A stretch of 64,000 nt of DNA, taken from assembly GCA_032718865.1 (NCBI GenBank), contig JALUTQ010000033.1, positions 1,234,003-1,298,002 of the forward strand. Direction: 5' to 3'. Below the pieces are notes generated by a model. The model ran no database searches. It was not told the origin of the DNA and was given only the letters and a program-made list of their open reading frames with translations. Shown here piece by piece: positions 1 to 11,688 of the stretch. Both the position numbers and the translations under genes were made by a program. Within the stretch, counting starts at the first letter, position 1, and every line of letters starts with the position of its first letter. Origin of the DNA: Tilletia caries. Its lineage: Eukaryota; Basidiomycota; Exobasidiomycetes; Tilletiales; Tilletiaceae.

Positions 1-2
1 TT

Positions 3-239
3 CTGCCCATGTCGATCGACACCTGTGGAACCTCTCGAGATCATTTCCGTGATCTCCTTGCGCTTGTGGACCGGACACTGGTCCTCGATCCGGCACGCCG
101 ACCGTCGGCATCGCGACTGCTGGAGTCGACCGCCTTTCGGGATTCAGATCCACGGGGCGATAGGAAGATGCAGCCTTTTGGATCCGAATTGAGAGCATCG
201 GATGTTGCTGAAATCAGACGTTCCCGGCGGCGGTTGTAG
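3..239 (+). pseudogene. Fragment of a protein-kinase C-terminal lobe
   Basis: The reading frame is open from the window edge and stops at 237-239. It contains a stretch of the form DLL..V.RTLVLDPARRPSA..LLES.AF, which matches the end of the C-lobe in Ser/Thr kinases: the conserved LDP-x-x-RPSA helix and the final hydrophobic 'hPxF'-type position. No catalytic residues are in the window because the gene would continue to the left. The tail after residue 45 is basic and low in complexity. It could be the last exon of a live gene or a remnant in transposon-rich DNA. The kinase assignment is inferred from this one motif. Confidence 0.4.
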
Positions 240-544
240 TTACATAGGCACGACCTTTCTCTGTCAATGCAATAGAGTCTATGTTGGCCTCTCCTGTTCG
301 TCGCTCCCCGGAAAACTTCTGATATATAGCGCTGGATCAATTATCCAGCGATCATCCGCGATTACCCAGTCTCCATCCAAAGGTCATCCGTAGTCATCCA
401 GTGCCCATCCGTTTGTCATCCGTAGGCATCCACTATTCACCCGTGTATCATCCACCTTCACTCTTTGTACATCCAGTCACATCGGGATTTCTAAGTGACA
501 CAATAAAGCAAGTGCAGGATGATGCCATTCTAATTCGAGCAAAG
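240..544. repeat. Decayed CATCC-rich subterminal DNA of a hAT element
   Basis: About 330-480 holds many degenerate CATCC units. The same unit is densely repeated in the subterminal regions of the hAT ends at 660-790 and 4535-4600. The stretch probably represents the weathered right end of the autonomous hAT copy whose coding tail lies at 545-642. No recognisable TIR or gene is seen. Confidence 0.35.
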
Positions 545-642
545 CTACAAGGTCCGCTGAGCCTCCTGCGCCGAGTTAGGAGTCGCCATTGCTGTTGAAG
601 GGTTGCCAACTTCGGATTGTTCAGATGCCACTGACTTGGGCG
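545..642 (-). pseudogene. Detached C-terminal coding tail of the hAT transposase
   Basis: Read on the minus strand from 642, the sequence starts with CGCCCAAG. These are the same eight bases that end the transposase frame at 4485-4492. It then stays open in the same frame for 29 codons to a TAG at 545-547. The codons are ordinary and polar (Ser, Glu, Ala, Thr rich), as expected for a disordered protein tail. I infer that this is the original 3' end of the transposase at 1369-4492, separated from it by the inversion described in the findings. An open frame of this length is not proof by itself; the 8-base match at the break supports it. Confidence 0.5.
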
Positions 643-1081
643 CAGTGGTCGGCATGGGTGTGGATGACCGGTGGATGTGGATGTCATATCATCCGACCAA
701 TCGGATGTGGATGTGGATGAGGCGGCTGATTTTGGTTTCAGCTCGGATGTGGATGAGGCGGATGAGATACATCCGGATGTCTTCCGAATCCGACCCTCAT
801 CCGACCGTGATCAGCTGATGCATGGATGACATCCGGCTGAAGTACGTGAAAGCCAATTTTTCCGCCATTAAACTGATTCTTGATTTTTGAAATTGCAAAT
901 TTTGGTGTCATCGGCTTAGATCCCGGTCAGATCGGATGATTGTCTGCTCTTGGTTAGAATGATCATCGGTCCATCACCTGATCTCATCCATGCGCAGCAC
1001 GCTGAAAAGACTTTTGTCACCGGTCAGCTCCATCACCACCACCACATCCATTCACCATTGCCTTCAGCAAGTTTCCCGACC

Positions 1082-4000
1082 ATGCCATCATACGCGCAGG
1101 AACTCAAACTCTTGGATATCACCGGGCAATGGTTTTGCCATGGCCTTGAGACCGAGGAAATGGGCCAGGCGCTTTCTTCGCTCTCTCTGTTCCCTCAGGC
1201 CACCGCAAGCTGGAAGGCCTTCCTGGAATGCAACGGCGAGTTCATCGACAAGAAGGAGCCCGAGGAATACGACTTCTCTAAACGAGTGAGTAGCTAGATG
1301 ACTCATGCGCTGCGACGGATAGGGTCTCGATGCTGACATCCGCTGTCTCTTCTTGTTCCTGCCTTCAGCCTCGCATCGACAACTCCATCGTGGAGGCAGC
1401 GTTTAAGCAGTTTGAGAGCGATCCCACCCCGGGGAACTTTGACAAGATACTCATGGACATCAAGAAAAAAGGTCAGCCTTCCTCTCGGCAGCCCACCTCT
1501 ACCGCCGGAACGTCATCGTCGCTCGGAGTCGGTTCAAAGCTCCATGTCCCGACTCGAAAAGGATCGGTCTCCCCCGTACGCGCAAGCACACGAGCGCGTA
1601 CGCAGAACCGCAGATACAGCGGCAACTTTGAACTCTCGGGTGACGAAGGATCTCGCGGACGCCAAGGGAAGGCCGCTTCTCCGTCGGACCGATCAGATCC
1701 TGCCGATGACGATGGCGATATCACGGTTGTCGGTCGTAAACACCGCAAGACCATCCTTGACGACAGCGACGACGAAGATGAAGACGCTCTTCCGGCCTCC
1801 CCCGTGAGAAAGAAGCGTAAGAAGGGCACGGATCGATCCAGCGCAGAAACTGCTCCAAAGAAGAAGTTTCGCCCGACGCAACAGGAACAAGAAGTCTACA
1901 CCAATACCAGAGCATCTTCTGCGGTGCAATCCCATCATCGAGGATCTGCACCTCGATTGTCGGGTCAGGCTTTGAATGACGCGCGGATCGAACAGGACGG
2001 CGATGGGCCCGACAATGACCAGGCAGCACAAGACGAATGCGAGCGCCGAGGGTTTGGGGCTGAAGAAACGCGCAAAGCGCGAGCCGAAGCCAAGGATCGA
2101 CAGAAGGACGTCGTTAGGGCAAAGAACGGGCAAATCCAAGACTGGCGATACCCTGCTCTCAACGAAGTCCAGAGCATCACAGTCCTGAAATACTTCGACC
2201 CGGTTTCCAAGCTCGAACCGAGTCCTGGATTCATCAAGTCCATCACTTGGAAATGTCGTTGCTGCCACCGCACGTTTACTGCGGCTCCAGGGATTACCAC
2301 AAACCTCCTCGGACACCTGAACGCGAAACCAGGCAGAGGGCCATGCCCCGACCGGGACAATCCTTTGACAAAAGGTGTCGAACCCTGGATCCCGTCATGG
2401 GCAAAGGACGACGAGTCTGCGCGTGTGCCCGAACCAGCGAAGGGACTTGATCTAGATGCAATGTCGCAGCGGTCCTTCATGTCGAAGTGGACGAAGCAGG
2501 TCCGTCGCTCCGCCCTCGAGACGCAAACCGCCAATCAACGGCGAGCGACCCTCGTTTGGATCGTGATGACCAGTCAGCCTTTCACAGCGGCTCGGAATCA
2601 GCATTTTCGGAGGATGATGGCCAGAGCCAACACAGCTGTTGGGGAGTCAGCACTCAAGTCGGCACGCACGATCGGACGAGATCTCGACAAGATGCATTCT
2701 TCGCTGTTCACCCAGGCTATTGAAGCGATCAAGACGGCAAACACCAAGTTTTCCATCCAACACGATGGCTGGACGACACGTAACAGACGTGCGGCATTTC
2801 TCGCAGTGCACGCTAGCTGGATCGACGGCAACTTCGTTCGACGGGAGGCATGCATCGCGTTCAATCAGCTCGGCGCCGACCATACCGGAGCTACTTTTGC
2901 TGCGCACATCGTCTCCATTCTCAAAGAGAACAAGCTGTGGGACCATTGGTCGGGAGTCATTGTCTCCGACGCTGCCGAGTCCAACATCCGCGCATCGCGC
3001 TTTATTCAACTGGAAGTCGACAGCGAAATCGGCTCCGTCGTCCCAATGCGGCACAAGATCGTCGACTCCCTTGTCCTTTGCTTTGCTCACGGACTCAACC
3101 GCGCGGTTCTGGACGGTACGGCTGCAGCAGGAGCCGAGCTTGCTATGGTCGAGAAGGACAACGACAAAGTTCTTGCCCCTACGATTATGATCGACGAGAC
3201 CGAGGTCGGGGGCGGGCTGCGTCGATACACTGGGCTGGCTGCCGAGCAGGAGCTCAGCGTCGAGGAGAAGGAACTACAACAGGAAGAGGAGCAGATGCGC
3301 GCGGAGATGGCCGAGCTGATGGAAGAGCCTGTTCCGGATGGCGACGGCGAAGAAGGGGACGGAGAAGATGCAGATGCACTTAGTCCCGATGATGCCGAAA
3401 TCGTCCAAGAATACGAGGCCTCGGACGTGGACGAAACTTCCTCAGCACTTACCCGAATTCACCAATGCTTGGTGAAGATTCGATCCTCCCCGAAATCACT
3501 GACGCAGTTCACCGAACTCATCAAGAGCTCATACCCAGGAGAGAAGAAGAAGGTGGTTCCGATGCTTCGCAATGCGACGCGATGGAACTCAGCTCTGGTC
3601 GAGATGCGAGGCTGCGTTAACGTCCAACGGGCTTTTACAGCGCTGGTCAATTCGGACGAAACTGGCAAGTGGGGACCTTTCTCAATTTCGAGACCGGAAT
3701 GGTTGGCGATGGAGAAGCTCGTCGACGTTCTCGAGTGCGCTGAAGTGCTCAGTCTCGATGCCCAGTCGCGGGAAGCTTCGATCGGCGACGTCCTGTTCTT
3801 CCATCACGTCCTTCGAACAAATCTACAGCTTCAGCTCGACTCTCTCAAGGAGATCAGAGAAGGCACAGCTGCATACGGCGTGAAGAAGGCGATCATTGCG
3901 ATGCAAAAAGCACGACAAGTACTTGAAGAGGACCAAGAAGAACGAGTTGATCATCGTAGCCACGCTCATGCATCCCGGATACCGGCTCGAATGGCTCGAA

Positions 4001-4492
4001 GCGCACTTTCCGTCACAGGCTCACGGTGCGCACGATCTGCTACGCGAATACCTCGACACATTCGTTGGCCGGGAATCAAGAGCCGAGGAGAATACCATTC
4101 AGACGAAGTACGACCGCTTCATCGGAAGCCAGCGTTGCGCTCCAACATCTTCCAGCTCGCAGGCCGACGAAGTCGAGAAATACCTGTCGAAGCTATACAG
4201 CTGGGGCGCAAACGACTTGCAGACAACGGACGGAGCAGTCGCGTGGTGGAAAAGACATGCGATGCTGCTTCCGCGACTCTCCATTCTCGCAAGAGTGGTG
4301 TTGTCGACCCCTGCAAGTACAGCGGTAGCGGAACGCGGTTTCAGTCACGCCGGGATCTTTTGCTCTCCTCGTCGAAACTTGGGCCCTTCCAGCATTCAGA
4401 AGCTGACGATGTCAAAGCTCCTGATGCTGAGCGGTTTCGATGGCTACGGTGAACCCGACATCGTCGATGAGCTTCCGCAGCTCACGCCCAAG
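1082..4492 (+). pseudogene. hAT-family transposase (frameshifted, tail displaced)
   Basis: Two exons are seen: 1082-1285, starting at the ATG of MPSYAQEL, and 1369 onward. The 83-base intron starts GTGAGT and ends TTCAG. Domains in order: a low-complexity basic N-region; a BED-type zinc finger near 2250-2340 (WKCRCC...LLGHLN); first catalytic Asp in HDGWTT (about 2763); second in SDAAESN (about 2970); the CxxH-like FAHGLNRAV (about 3085); TRWNSAL (about 3577); and the hAT dimerisation domain with the catalytic Glu in AVAERGFSH (about 4327). An acidic insertion lies between 3240 and 3430. The frame breaks near the A-run at 3903-3908: removing one A restores the downstream hAT C-terminus. The frame is also cut at 4492 by another hAT end. 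The enzyme would cut and paste the element by DDE chemistry, but this copy is probably dead. Confidence 0.85.
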
Positions 4493-5655
4493 CAGTGGTC
4501 GGCATGGATGAGAAATCGGATGAGAGGGGGTCCTCATCCACATCCACATCCACATCCGATCAGAAATTTTCCCCTCATCCACATTCACATCCACCAGATC
4601 CGATGTCACTCGGATGTCATTTGCTTATGTAATCCATTTTTCGGCGCGTGGCTGCCACTCACGTGGCAGCCCTCCGCACCCGACTTTCATCGGACCTCAT
4701 CGGATGTGAACGGGTGATGACCAGATGGCATCCGATGTTACTGCAGCTGACATCCGTTTACCATCGGATACTCCTTCGGCACTTCATTTGTGCCATCCTG
4801 CTCCTTACTTCCGCGTCTTCTCGTCACCAACGTACGGTTCCATACACCCTGTCAGCATCATGACATCCCAGACCGAACAGAAATCGCTCTCAAACTGCTT
4901 AAACGCTGCCTCCACGACGGAGTTGTCGATGCGAGGCTGAAGGCAGGAACAAGAAGAGACAGCGGATGTCAGCATCGAGACCCTATCCGTCGCAGCGCAT
5001 GAGTCATCTAGCTACTCACTCGTTTAGAGAAGTCGTATTCCTCGGGCTCCTTCTTGTCGATGAACTCGCCGTTGCATTCCAGGAAGGCCTTCCAGCTTGC
5101 GGTGGCCTGAGGGAACAGAGAGAGCGAAGAAAGCGCCTCGCCCATGGCCTCGGTCTCAAGGCCATGGCAAAACCATTGCCCGGTGATATCCAAGAGTTTG
5201 AGTTCCTGCGCGTATGATGGCATGGTCGGGAAACTTGCTGAAGGCAATGGATGTGGTGGTGGTGATGGAGCTGACCGGTGACAAAAAGTCCTTTTCAGCG
5301 TGCTGCGCATGGATGAGATCAGGTGATGGACCGATGCATTCTAACCAAAAGCAGACAATCATCCGATCTGACCGGGATCTAAGCCGATGACACCAAAATT
5401 TGCAATTTCAAAAATCAAGAATCAGTTTAATGGCGGAAAAATTGGCTTTCACGTGCCTCAGCCGGATGTCATCCATGCATCAGCTGATGACGGTCGGATG
5501 AGGGTCGGATTCGGAAGACATCCGGATGTATCTCATCCGCCTCATCCACATCCGAGCTGAAACCAAAATCAGCCGCCTCATCCACATCCACATCCGATTG
5601 GTCGGATGATATGACATCCACATCCACCGGTCATCCACACCCATGCCGACCACTG
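4493..5655 (-). mobile_element. Internally deleted hAT derivative arm
   Basis: Bounded by a TIR2-type end at 4493 and a TIR1-type end at 5655. 4883-5655 is the reverse complement of the 5' region of the large element (TIR, subterminal repeats, exon 1, intron, start of exon 2). 4493-4882 is the opposite end, also present inverted at about 11,300-11,680. The join lies at about 4882, inside exon 2. Exon 1 here is still open on the minus strand. It has no matching 8-base direct repeats at its two ends, so it is not a simple insertion in its present form. Confidence 0.7.
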
Positions 5656-5763
5656 TCCTTAGCCATCCCTTGTCCGCGCCATCCTTGTCCTCCCCTGATC
5701 GCTTTGATCCATGAACCTTCGAGTCTGATCCGGACTGCTCGGGCCGGGGCAAAAGTCCAACAC
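5656..5763. repeat. 108-bp direct repeat, copy 1
   Basis: By eye identical to 13,272-13,379 and in the same orientation. It starts immediately at the outer edge of the hAT right end. Its nature is unknown; the two copies bracket about 7.5 kb that holds the decayed minus-strand gene and the second hAT element. Confidence 0.8.
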
Positions 5764-8700
5764 TCCCTCCTGCACCGTACCGAGAGGCGAGAGGCGATGC
5801 TTGGCAGTCGCGGCCCGCAGACGAGATACGAGAAGCCGCAGTGGATGTCGATGCGCCGGCTCGATGGCGTGACGCACGCGTCGACGGGTTGCGGGCGGTC
5901 TTGGAGCTGGGACTCCCAGTGGCAGGTGACTGGTTCGTGGTCGCACAGCCGGGCTGGAAGATGGCCGTGGGGCATCGGAGGCAACGCAAGAATGCGCTGG
6001 TGCGTTGTCCTTGCCTGCGTCAGCGAGCGGTCGTGTGTCGCATGCCAGCCGGGTATCCAGCGACTCGTGGGGGCTTGGTCCGATGAAAAACCTTGGTCGT
6101 ATTCGGGAGCTGTCAATCCGACGCTGTGCTGGCCGTATTCGTCGTTGCCGTGAGAGGCAAAGCACCAAGACTTGAAGCTCTGCAGCAATTGCCCCCCTCT
6201 GAGATCGCAGTAAGGAAAATGAGTGATCTGCTGGTCGTGGAGACAAGGAGCGCGCAATGCTGAGCGAGGTTCCCTCGCAATGGACCGGTGTTCACAGCTG
6301 CTTGCCGCTCTGCCGAGTGCCGAATGCTCGGTGTGAGATGGCGGTGGACCATCGAAGAAACAAGCCGTCGACGTTGTTGCGGCGTGTGTCCGAGACAGCA
6401 GCTGGTGATTTGCTGTTGTGTGCTCGATCGTGAACTGGGTTTGGCCAAAGGTGTGCTTCGTGATAGATGGCATAATTGGACCAATTTCACCCGTACCACG
6501 AACCATCTCCACATCGTTCGCACATGACACCCCATTGTGAACATGCTTCTGCCGATCTGAGTTCACCCAAACATGCCACACTGCGGGCGCGGTTTGACCG
6601 TGCGTGTCTGCGTGTTGCTTGGGATACAACCCAGCGGGCAACTGACCCATGCATCCTTGTGCACATATTTCTCCGAACATCTGCATGCCGTGTGCGCTCG
6701 GCGCGGGGCTGATGCGCGTGTCGTCCGCGAGAACTGCTTCGCCGAAGCCAGCGGAATGGACGCTATGAGCGTAGCCGGTCCTGGTGCTGATTGTAGAAAC
6801 CATGGTCGAGTTGCAGGGGTGCTGCGCCGCATTGCTCTTGGCGTGTGCAGGGATTGCAACATGCCCAAGGTGAGACTCTTGGAAGTCCCGACAAGCAGTG
6901 TCTTTGGCCGATAGAGACGTGATTGCCACTATCGCTGAGACAGACGAGCACGAGAGGGCTGCAGCGGCGGGGTCCTCGTCAACGTTGAGATCGCCATAGA
7001 CGCAAGGGGATGTCGGTATCCGCATCGCTGCTATCGGTCCCGGGATCATGCTGCATCCGGGTGATGAGCTGGCGGACGGTGGTGACGATACTGTCTCGTG
7101 TCGGAACGCAGAGCAGGTGACCGTTGTCCTTGCGCACGCTGTTGATTCCTGCACGCGCGCTATCTGGACCGGCCGCTTGCTGTATGATGTCACACTCCGT
7201 GTGACAGTCCCAATTGCGTGCGCGACTACATCCGCCGTTCCGGCTCCCTCCTGCTGTGCTCCCTCCTGGACCGTTCGCACCTGTTGAGCTCCCTCCTTTT
7301 TCCATCTCTCCATCTGATGAGCTCCCTCCGGTCCCGTTCTCCGCTGCGTCCCATTCCCCTGACTCCCTGCTTCCAGAACTGCATGACCCGGTCGCCACTG
7401 CAGTAGCTGAGCTGTGCTGAAGGAGAACCCGCAGCTCTTGGCATCGCCGTGGCTGTGATAAGCGGCGCCGTGACGGAAGGCTTGTGAGGTGTCCGCTGCT
7501 CCCGCGGGACTGATGATGAGCTCGCAGTCCTCGGTATCGCTGTGGCTGTGACCGATAGCACCGAGGCAGGAAACTGTGGCATGCTGGCGACTCCTTCAGC
7601 AGCTTCTGCAGCAGCTCGAGGTCGCCTTCGCGACTCCGTGGGCTGCACCTCGCGGGAGTCGAGGCCGATGCCGGGACAGAAAACTCGCTGCGCGTCGTTT
7701 GCTGCTGCTGCTGGGGATGCTGAAACGGCGGATCTTGTTGCAGCAGTCGATGCCGCAACTCGCGATGCCGCGCCTCGTGAGTGACACTGGAACGGGGTGG
7801 CACGGTAAGGTACCCGCGTTACGAGTGCTGGTGGTGGAGGAGGTCGAGACCACGTCTCCGATTGCATCGTTGTTCGCACAATCACCCCCGTAAGAGAACC
7901 CAACCGCTTCGCTTCCTTCACCGCCGGCTCCACATGATCACCCCTTCCAGTCACAACTCCCCCCTTCACAACTCTCTCCGTCATCGCTCCCTTCACCATT
8001 GCTCCCTCCGTAATCAATCCCTTCACTATTGCCCTCTCTACCATTGATCCACATTCCACTTCTCTCTCCAGCACAAACTGCCCTCCGAGCGAGCTGCTGT
8101 CCACCCGACCCACAGTGCCCAAGGTAGCGTATACCTCGACATCTTGTGAATCTTGTCCGATCTTGGGCGAGGTGGGCGAAACTCCTGCTTGCTGCTGTTG
8201 CATCGCAGGACCGCCAGTGCACGTCTGCTCAGGAGACGAAAGCTTGAGCACTCCGATGTCGAGAAGGTGGATAATCCTCGACTGCTCGATGTCGGTATGA
8301 TGGAGCTTGGCGACAACACGCCGTCCGAGCTCGTCAACCGAAACTCTCCCCCCTCGAGCTGTCGAGTGATCACCACCATAAGGCCACGCCGAAGGATTGG
8401 GAGAGCCGTCAGGAGGACTCGTTGGGCGATTCCCTTCGAGTGGCGGTGGACCTGAACCTGTTGGGTCGAGCGGCGTGAAGGACATGCTCGGCGAGATGCG
8501 GGCCGAGCTGAGGCTCGTGTTGGTGGACTGGACGAGACCAAGGGAGAGCTTATCGGGGGCCTTCTTGGTGCGAGCTGCTCGTACCACTCGGGAGCTTGTT
8601 CCGCCTGCGTTCGATCCGAGTGGACCCTTGGATGGCGCGTTGCTGTGAGTCCCGCACTTCGATGTTGTTGATTGCGGGTCATAGTCGGGGAACAGACTAC

Positions 8701-9412
8701 CGAAGGCGATGTCCTGGCGCGCCGGACGGAGATGAAATGACCGTATGCTGTCGCGCTTTGCCTTCGCCGAGAGGGATTTCCACTGAAGAGCCTTGGGGCG
8801 CGGCTTGACCGGCGCCATGTGAGGCTGCACCGCGGGAGCGAGACTTGCGTGCTGCTCACAGCTGGCCGCGAGTGAGCGGGCGCTGACGCCAGTGGAGTCC
8901 GTTCGGGCGATGGTGGCTGGTGCTCGCCGAGTGACCGAGGCAGCAACGTGACCAATTCCGAAGGCGACGGAGGACGACAGAAGGAGGCTGGGGCTTCCGT
9001 GCGCCGTTGCTTGCACGGCGACCGGGACATCAAGCCTGATGGAGGCAGGCGATGGTTTCGACCGGTCCACTATGCGGCTCTGCTCTTTGCCCATGGCGAA
9101 CGTGGTGGTCGTCCTCGTCGACAGAAGGCAGAGAATGTCGTGGTGAGGGATCGAACCGAAAAGAAGATCGGGGAAATTCGGAACACCACTTGGAGGAGAA
9201 GGAGGTGCATATATGTCGGGAGGGATATCCACTTCGACAGGAAGCACATTCTCGACGCATCTTGAGTGCCTGAGGGCACGTCGCAATCGATGCTGCTCAA
9301 ATGACCATTCTCCGCTCGATCCAAAGTGGAGTGAAAGAACAGCTGCAGCAGTGAGGTTTCATGCTGTACGCCCTGCTTCTCCGTGCCCATGGTTGGATCC
9401 GAGACGGAGACC
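5764..9412 (-). pseudogene. Downstream part of a large decayed gene of unknown function
   Basis: Three overlapping long minus-strand frames cover this stretch: about 9070-9404, 7226-9286 (686 codons) and 5631-7313 (560 codons). None shows a domain I recognise. The 686-codon part is Ser, Pro, Arg and Thr rich with short repeats (VKGAMTERVVKGG type, and RREHSRREPERR at its end). The frames change near 9290 and near 7260, by frameshift or unrecognised introns. Read backwards across the second hAT element, the frame at 9404 continues without a stop from the coding frame ending at 11,689, so both belong to one gene that predates the transposon. Coding status is inferred from length and continuity only. 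Confidence 0.4.
9405..9412. repeat. 8-bp target-site duplication, left copy
   Basis: CGGAGACC directly abuts the hAT end at 9413, and the same eight bases follow the other end at 11,681-11,688. Eight bases is the hallmark hAT duplication length. Confidence 0.9.
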
Positions 9413-10274
9413 CAGTGGTCGGCATGGGTGTGGATGACCGGTGGATGTGGATGTCATATCATCCGACCAATCGGATGTGGATGTGGATGAGGCGGCTGAT
9501 TTTGGTTTCAGCTCGGATGTGGATGAGGCGGATGAGATACATCCGGATGTCTTCCGAATCCGACCCTCATCCGACCGTCATCAGCTGATGCATGGATGAC
9601 ATCCGGCTGAAGTACGTGAAAGCCAATTTTTCCGCCATTAAACTGATTCTTGATTTTTGAAATTGCATATTTTGGTGTCATCGGCTTAGATCCCGGTCAG
9701 ATCGGATGATTGTCTGCTCTTGGTTAGAATGATCATCGGTCCATCACCTGATCTCATCCATGCGCAGCACGCTGAAAAGACTTTTGTCACCGGTCAGCTC
9801 CATCACCACCACCACATCCATTGCCTTCAGCAAGTTTCCCGACCATGCCATCATACGCGCAGGAACTCAAACTCTTGGATATCACCGGGCAATGGTTTTG
9901 CCATGGCCTTGAGACCGAGGAAATGGGCCAGGCGCTTTCTTCGCTCTCTCTGTTCCCTCAGGCCACCGCAAGCTGGAAGGCCTTCCTGGAATGCAACGGC
10001 GAGTTCATCGACAAGAAGGAGCCCGAGGAATACGACTTTTCTAAACGAGTGAGTAGCTAGACGACTCATGCGCTGCGATGGATAGGGTATCGATGCTGAC
10101 ATCCGCTGTCTCTTCTTGTTCCTACCTTCAGCCTCGCATCGACAAGGGCCCATTGGAAAACATCCGGCCATATTCGTTCGCCTGAGGATCCTGAAGCAGC
10201 GCCTCGCTCTGCTCCAAGGCTGCGCCGGTCAGATGAGTGAGGACATGAGAGGCCAAACAGGCAAGGCTCGGCAA

Positions 10275-10920
10275 CTTACCAACTTACCTAACTGCAACTG
10301 CGGGTAAGTTAACTTAATCTAGTTAAACTGTGACTAAACTGCGGGCGGCGGAGCCTCCGGAAAAATTAAGTCAACTTAAACTGTATGGGTTCGGACATGG
10401 TAACTTATAGTCACTAGCAGTTGCCGTTCGGAAGCCGAAGATTTGACCCAACTTACAGTTACTCACAGCTACTTACAGTGCGAACTTATAGCTACTTATA
10501 GTTACTTACAGCTACTTAAAGTTACTCACAGTGCGCACAGTAACTAATCACAACTGTAGTAGTCAACTATTAATAACTGTATCCAGTAACTAACAATAAC
10601 TGGAACAGTTAACTATTAACAACTGTGCCCCCAGTAACTAATAATGACTGTAACAAGTAACTAAAAATAACCAAAAAAAAGCATGAGTCTTTGGAGGTAG
10701 TCAAGAGAGGAAACATGTAGGAGCGAGCTCGGAGGCGGCAAAGTACGTGCCTAAAGGCAAAATGGAATAGTACCAGACATCTTGAGGCAGATACTGCGTG
10801 AATTGGGTGACTGAGACGCGCTTAAGTTACTATAAATAACTGTAAGTAACGTATAGTGAAAGGCTCAAAATTAAGTTAACTGTAATGATAGTAAGTAGCT
10901 AAACTGTGACTAAACTAAAC
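10275..10920. repeat. AT-rich degenerate short tandem motif (TTACAG/AGTTACT type)
   Basis: Dense runs of variants of AACTTACAGTTACT and CAGTAACTAA fill the middle of the second hAT copy. Units are about 11-13 bases and degenerate. No open frame is convincing. It is absent from the first hAT copy, so it was acquired or expanded here. Confidence 0.6.
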
Positions 10921-11313
10921 TGCGGGCGCCGGCGCCGGGTTCCAACTTAAACTAAACTTAACTGCGGACCAAATGAAACAGGGCACCAGTTGCTGCGCGA
11001 CATGTGGGATGTCAAGATTCGGTGCTTGTCCTTCGAGCTGCTGGAAAGAGAGAAGGAGCAGCCGTAACTCCATCGCAGGACCGAGAGGGCCGGCTCCGCG
11101 GGTGTCCGTCCATGTGATCGTGTCGCCACTGACGAAGAGCTTCTCAGGCTTTGGTCCATATTTCGCCAAGAGCGGCACGAGGGTCGAGCCGGGAGCGTCT
11201 GGTCGACCAAAGAGAAGCTTGTGAAGGTCGACTTGCTGCACGACACCAGGAGAAGGCCAATATTCTGTGAGGCCTCTGTTGAGAATGGCCTTCTGTTCGG
11301 ACTGGGATGTCAT
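10915..11313 (-). CDS. Small second hAT reading frame, unknown function
   Basis: The frame starts at ATG 11,313 (MTSQSEQK) and runs 132 codons to TAG at 10,915-10,917. It lies at the TIR2 end, reading inward and opposite to the transposase. The same start (MTSQTEQK) occurs at 4860 in the other hAT derivative but is broken after about nine codons. The presence of the start in two copies suggests a second gene or an exon of the parent element. No domain is recognised; it contains a Leu/Gln-rich stretch. It could also be non-coding. Confidence 0.3.
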   Translation of the reverse strand: MTSQSEQKAILNRGLTEYWPSPGVVQQVDLHKLLFGRPDAPGSTLVPLLAKYGPKPEKLFVSGDTITWTDTRGAGPLGPAMELRLLLLSFQQLEGQAPNLDIPHVAQQLVPCFIWSAVKFSLSWNPAPAPAV

Positions 11314-11680
11314 GATGCTGACAGGGTGTATGGAACCGTACGTTGGTGATGAGAAGAAGCGGAAGTAAGGAGCAGGATGGCACAAATGAAGTGCCGAAAG
11401 AGTATCCGATGGTAAACGGATGTCAGCTGCAGTAACATCGGATGCCATCTGATCATCACCCGTTCACATCCGATGAGGTCCGATGAAAGTCGGGTGCGGA
11501 GGGCTGCCACGTGAGTGGCAGCCACGCGCCGAAAAATTGATTACATAAGCGGATGACATCCGAGTGACATCGGATCTGGTGGATGTGGATGTGGATGAGG
11601 GCAAATTTTCTGGTCGGATGTGGGTGTGGATGTGGATGAGGACCCCCTCTCATCCGATTTCTCATCCATGCCGACCACTG

Positions 11681-11688
11681 CGGAGACC
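11681..11688. repeat. 8-bp target-site duplication, right copy
   Basis: CGGAGACC, identical to 9405-9412. Confidence 0.9.

Larger units (their letters stand above)
643..5655. mobile_element. Rearranged composite of two hAT transposons
   Basis: The left end at 643 begins CAGTGGTCGGCATGG and the right end at 5641-5655 is its reverse complement. A third copy of the end, of the other (TIR2) type, begins inside at 4493 and points inward. 643-1422 and 4883-5655 are inverted repeats of about 770 bp containing the first transposase exon. The subterminal regions carry many GGATGT units, the usual binding-site clusters of hAT elements. The flanks of the two internal ends are reverse complements (CTTGGGCG at 635-642, CGCCCAAG at 4485-4492) instead of direct 8-base duplications. 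This fits a small internally deleted copy inserted in the transposase gene, followed by inversion between the two 5' arms. Confidence 0.75.
9413..11680. mobile_element. Non-autonomous hAT element, 2268 bp
   Basis: The ends are CAGTGGTCGGCATGGG and its complement CCATGCCGACCACTG, with perfect 8-bp duplications on both sides. The left 740 bases match 643-1385 closely, including subterminal GGATGT repeats, exon 1 (start near 9845) and the intron. The transposase body is missing and replaced by an AT-rich filler (10,275-10,920). The right portion carries a small inward-facing minus-strand frame. It lacks the catalytic domain, so movement would need transposase supplied in trans. The intact duplication and close match to the other copy suggest a fairly recent insertion. 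It lies inside a host coding frame. Confidence 0.9.
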
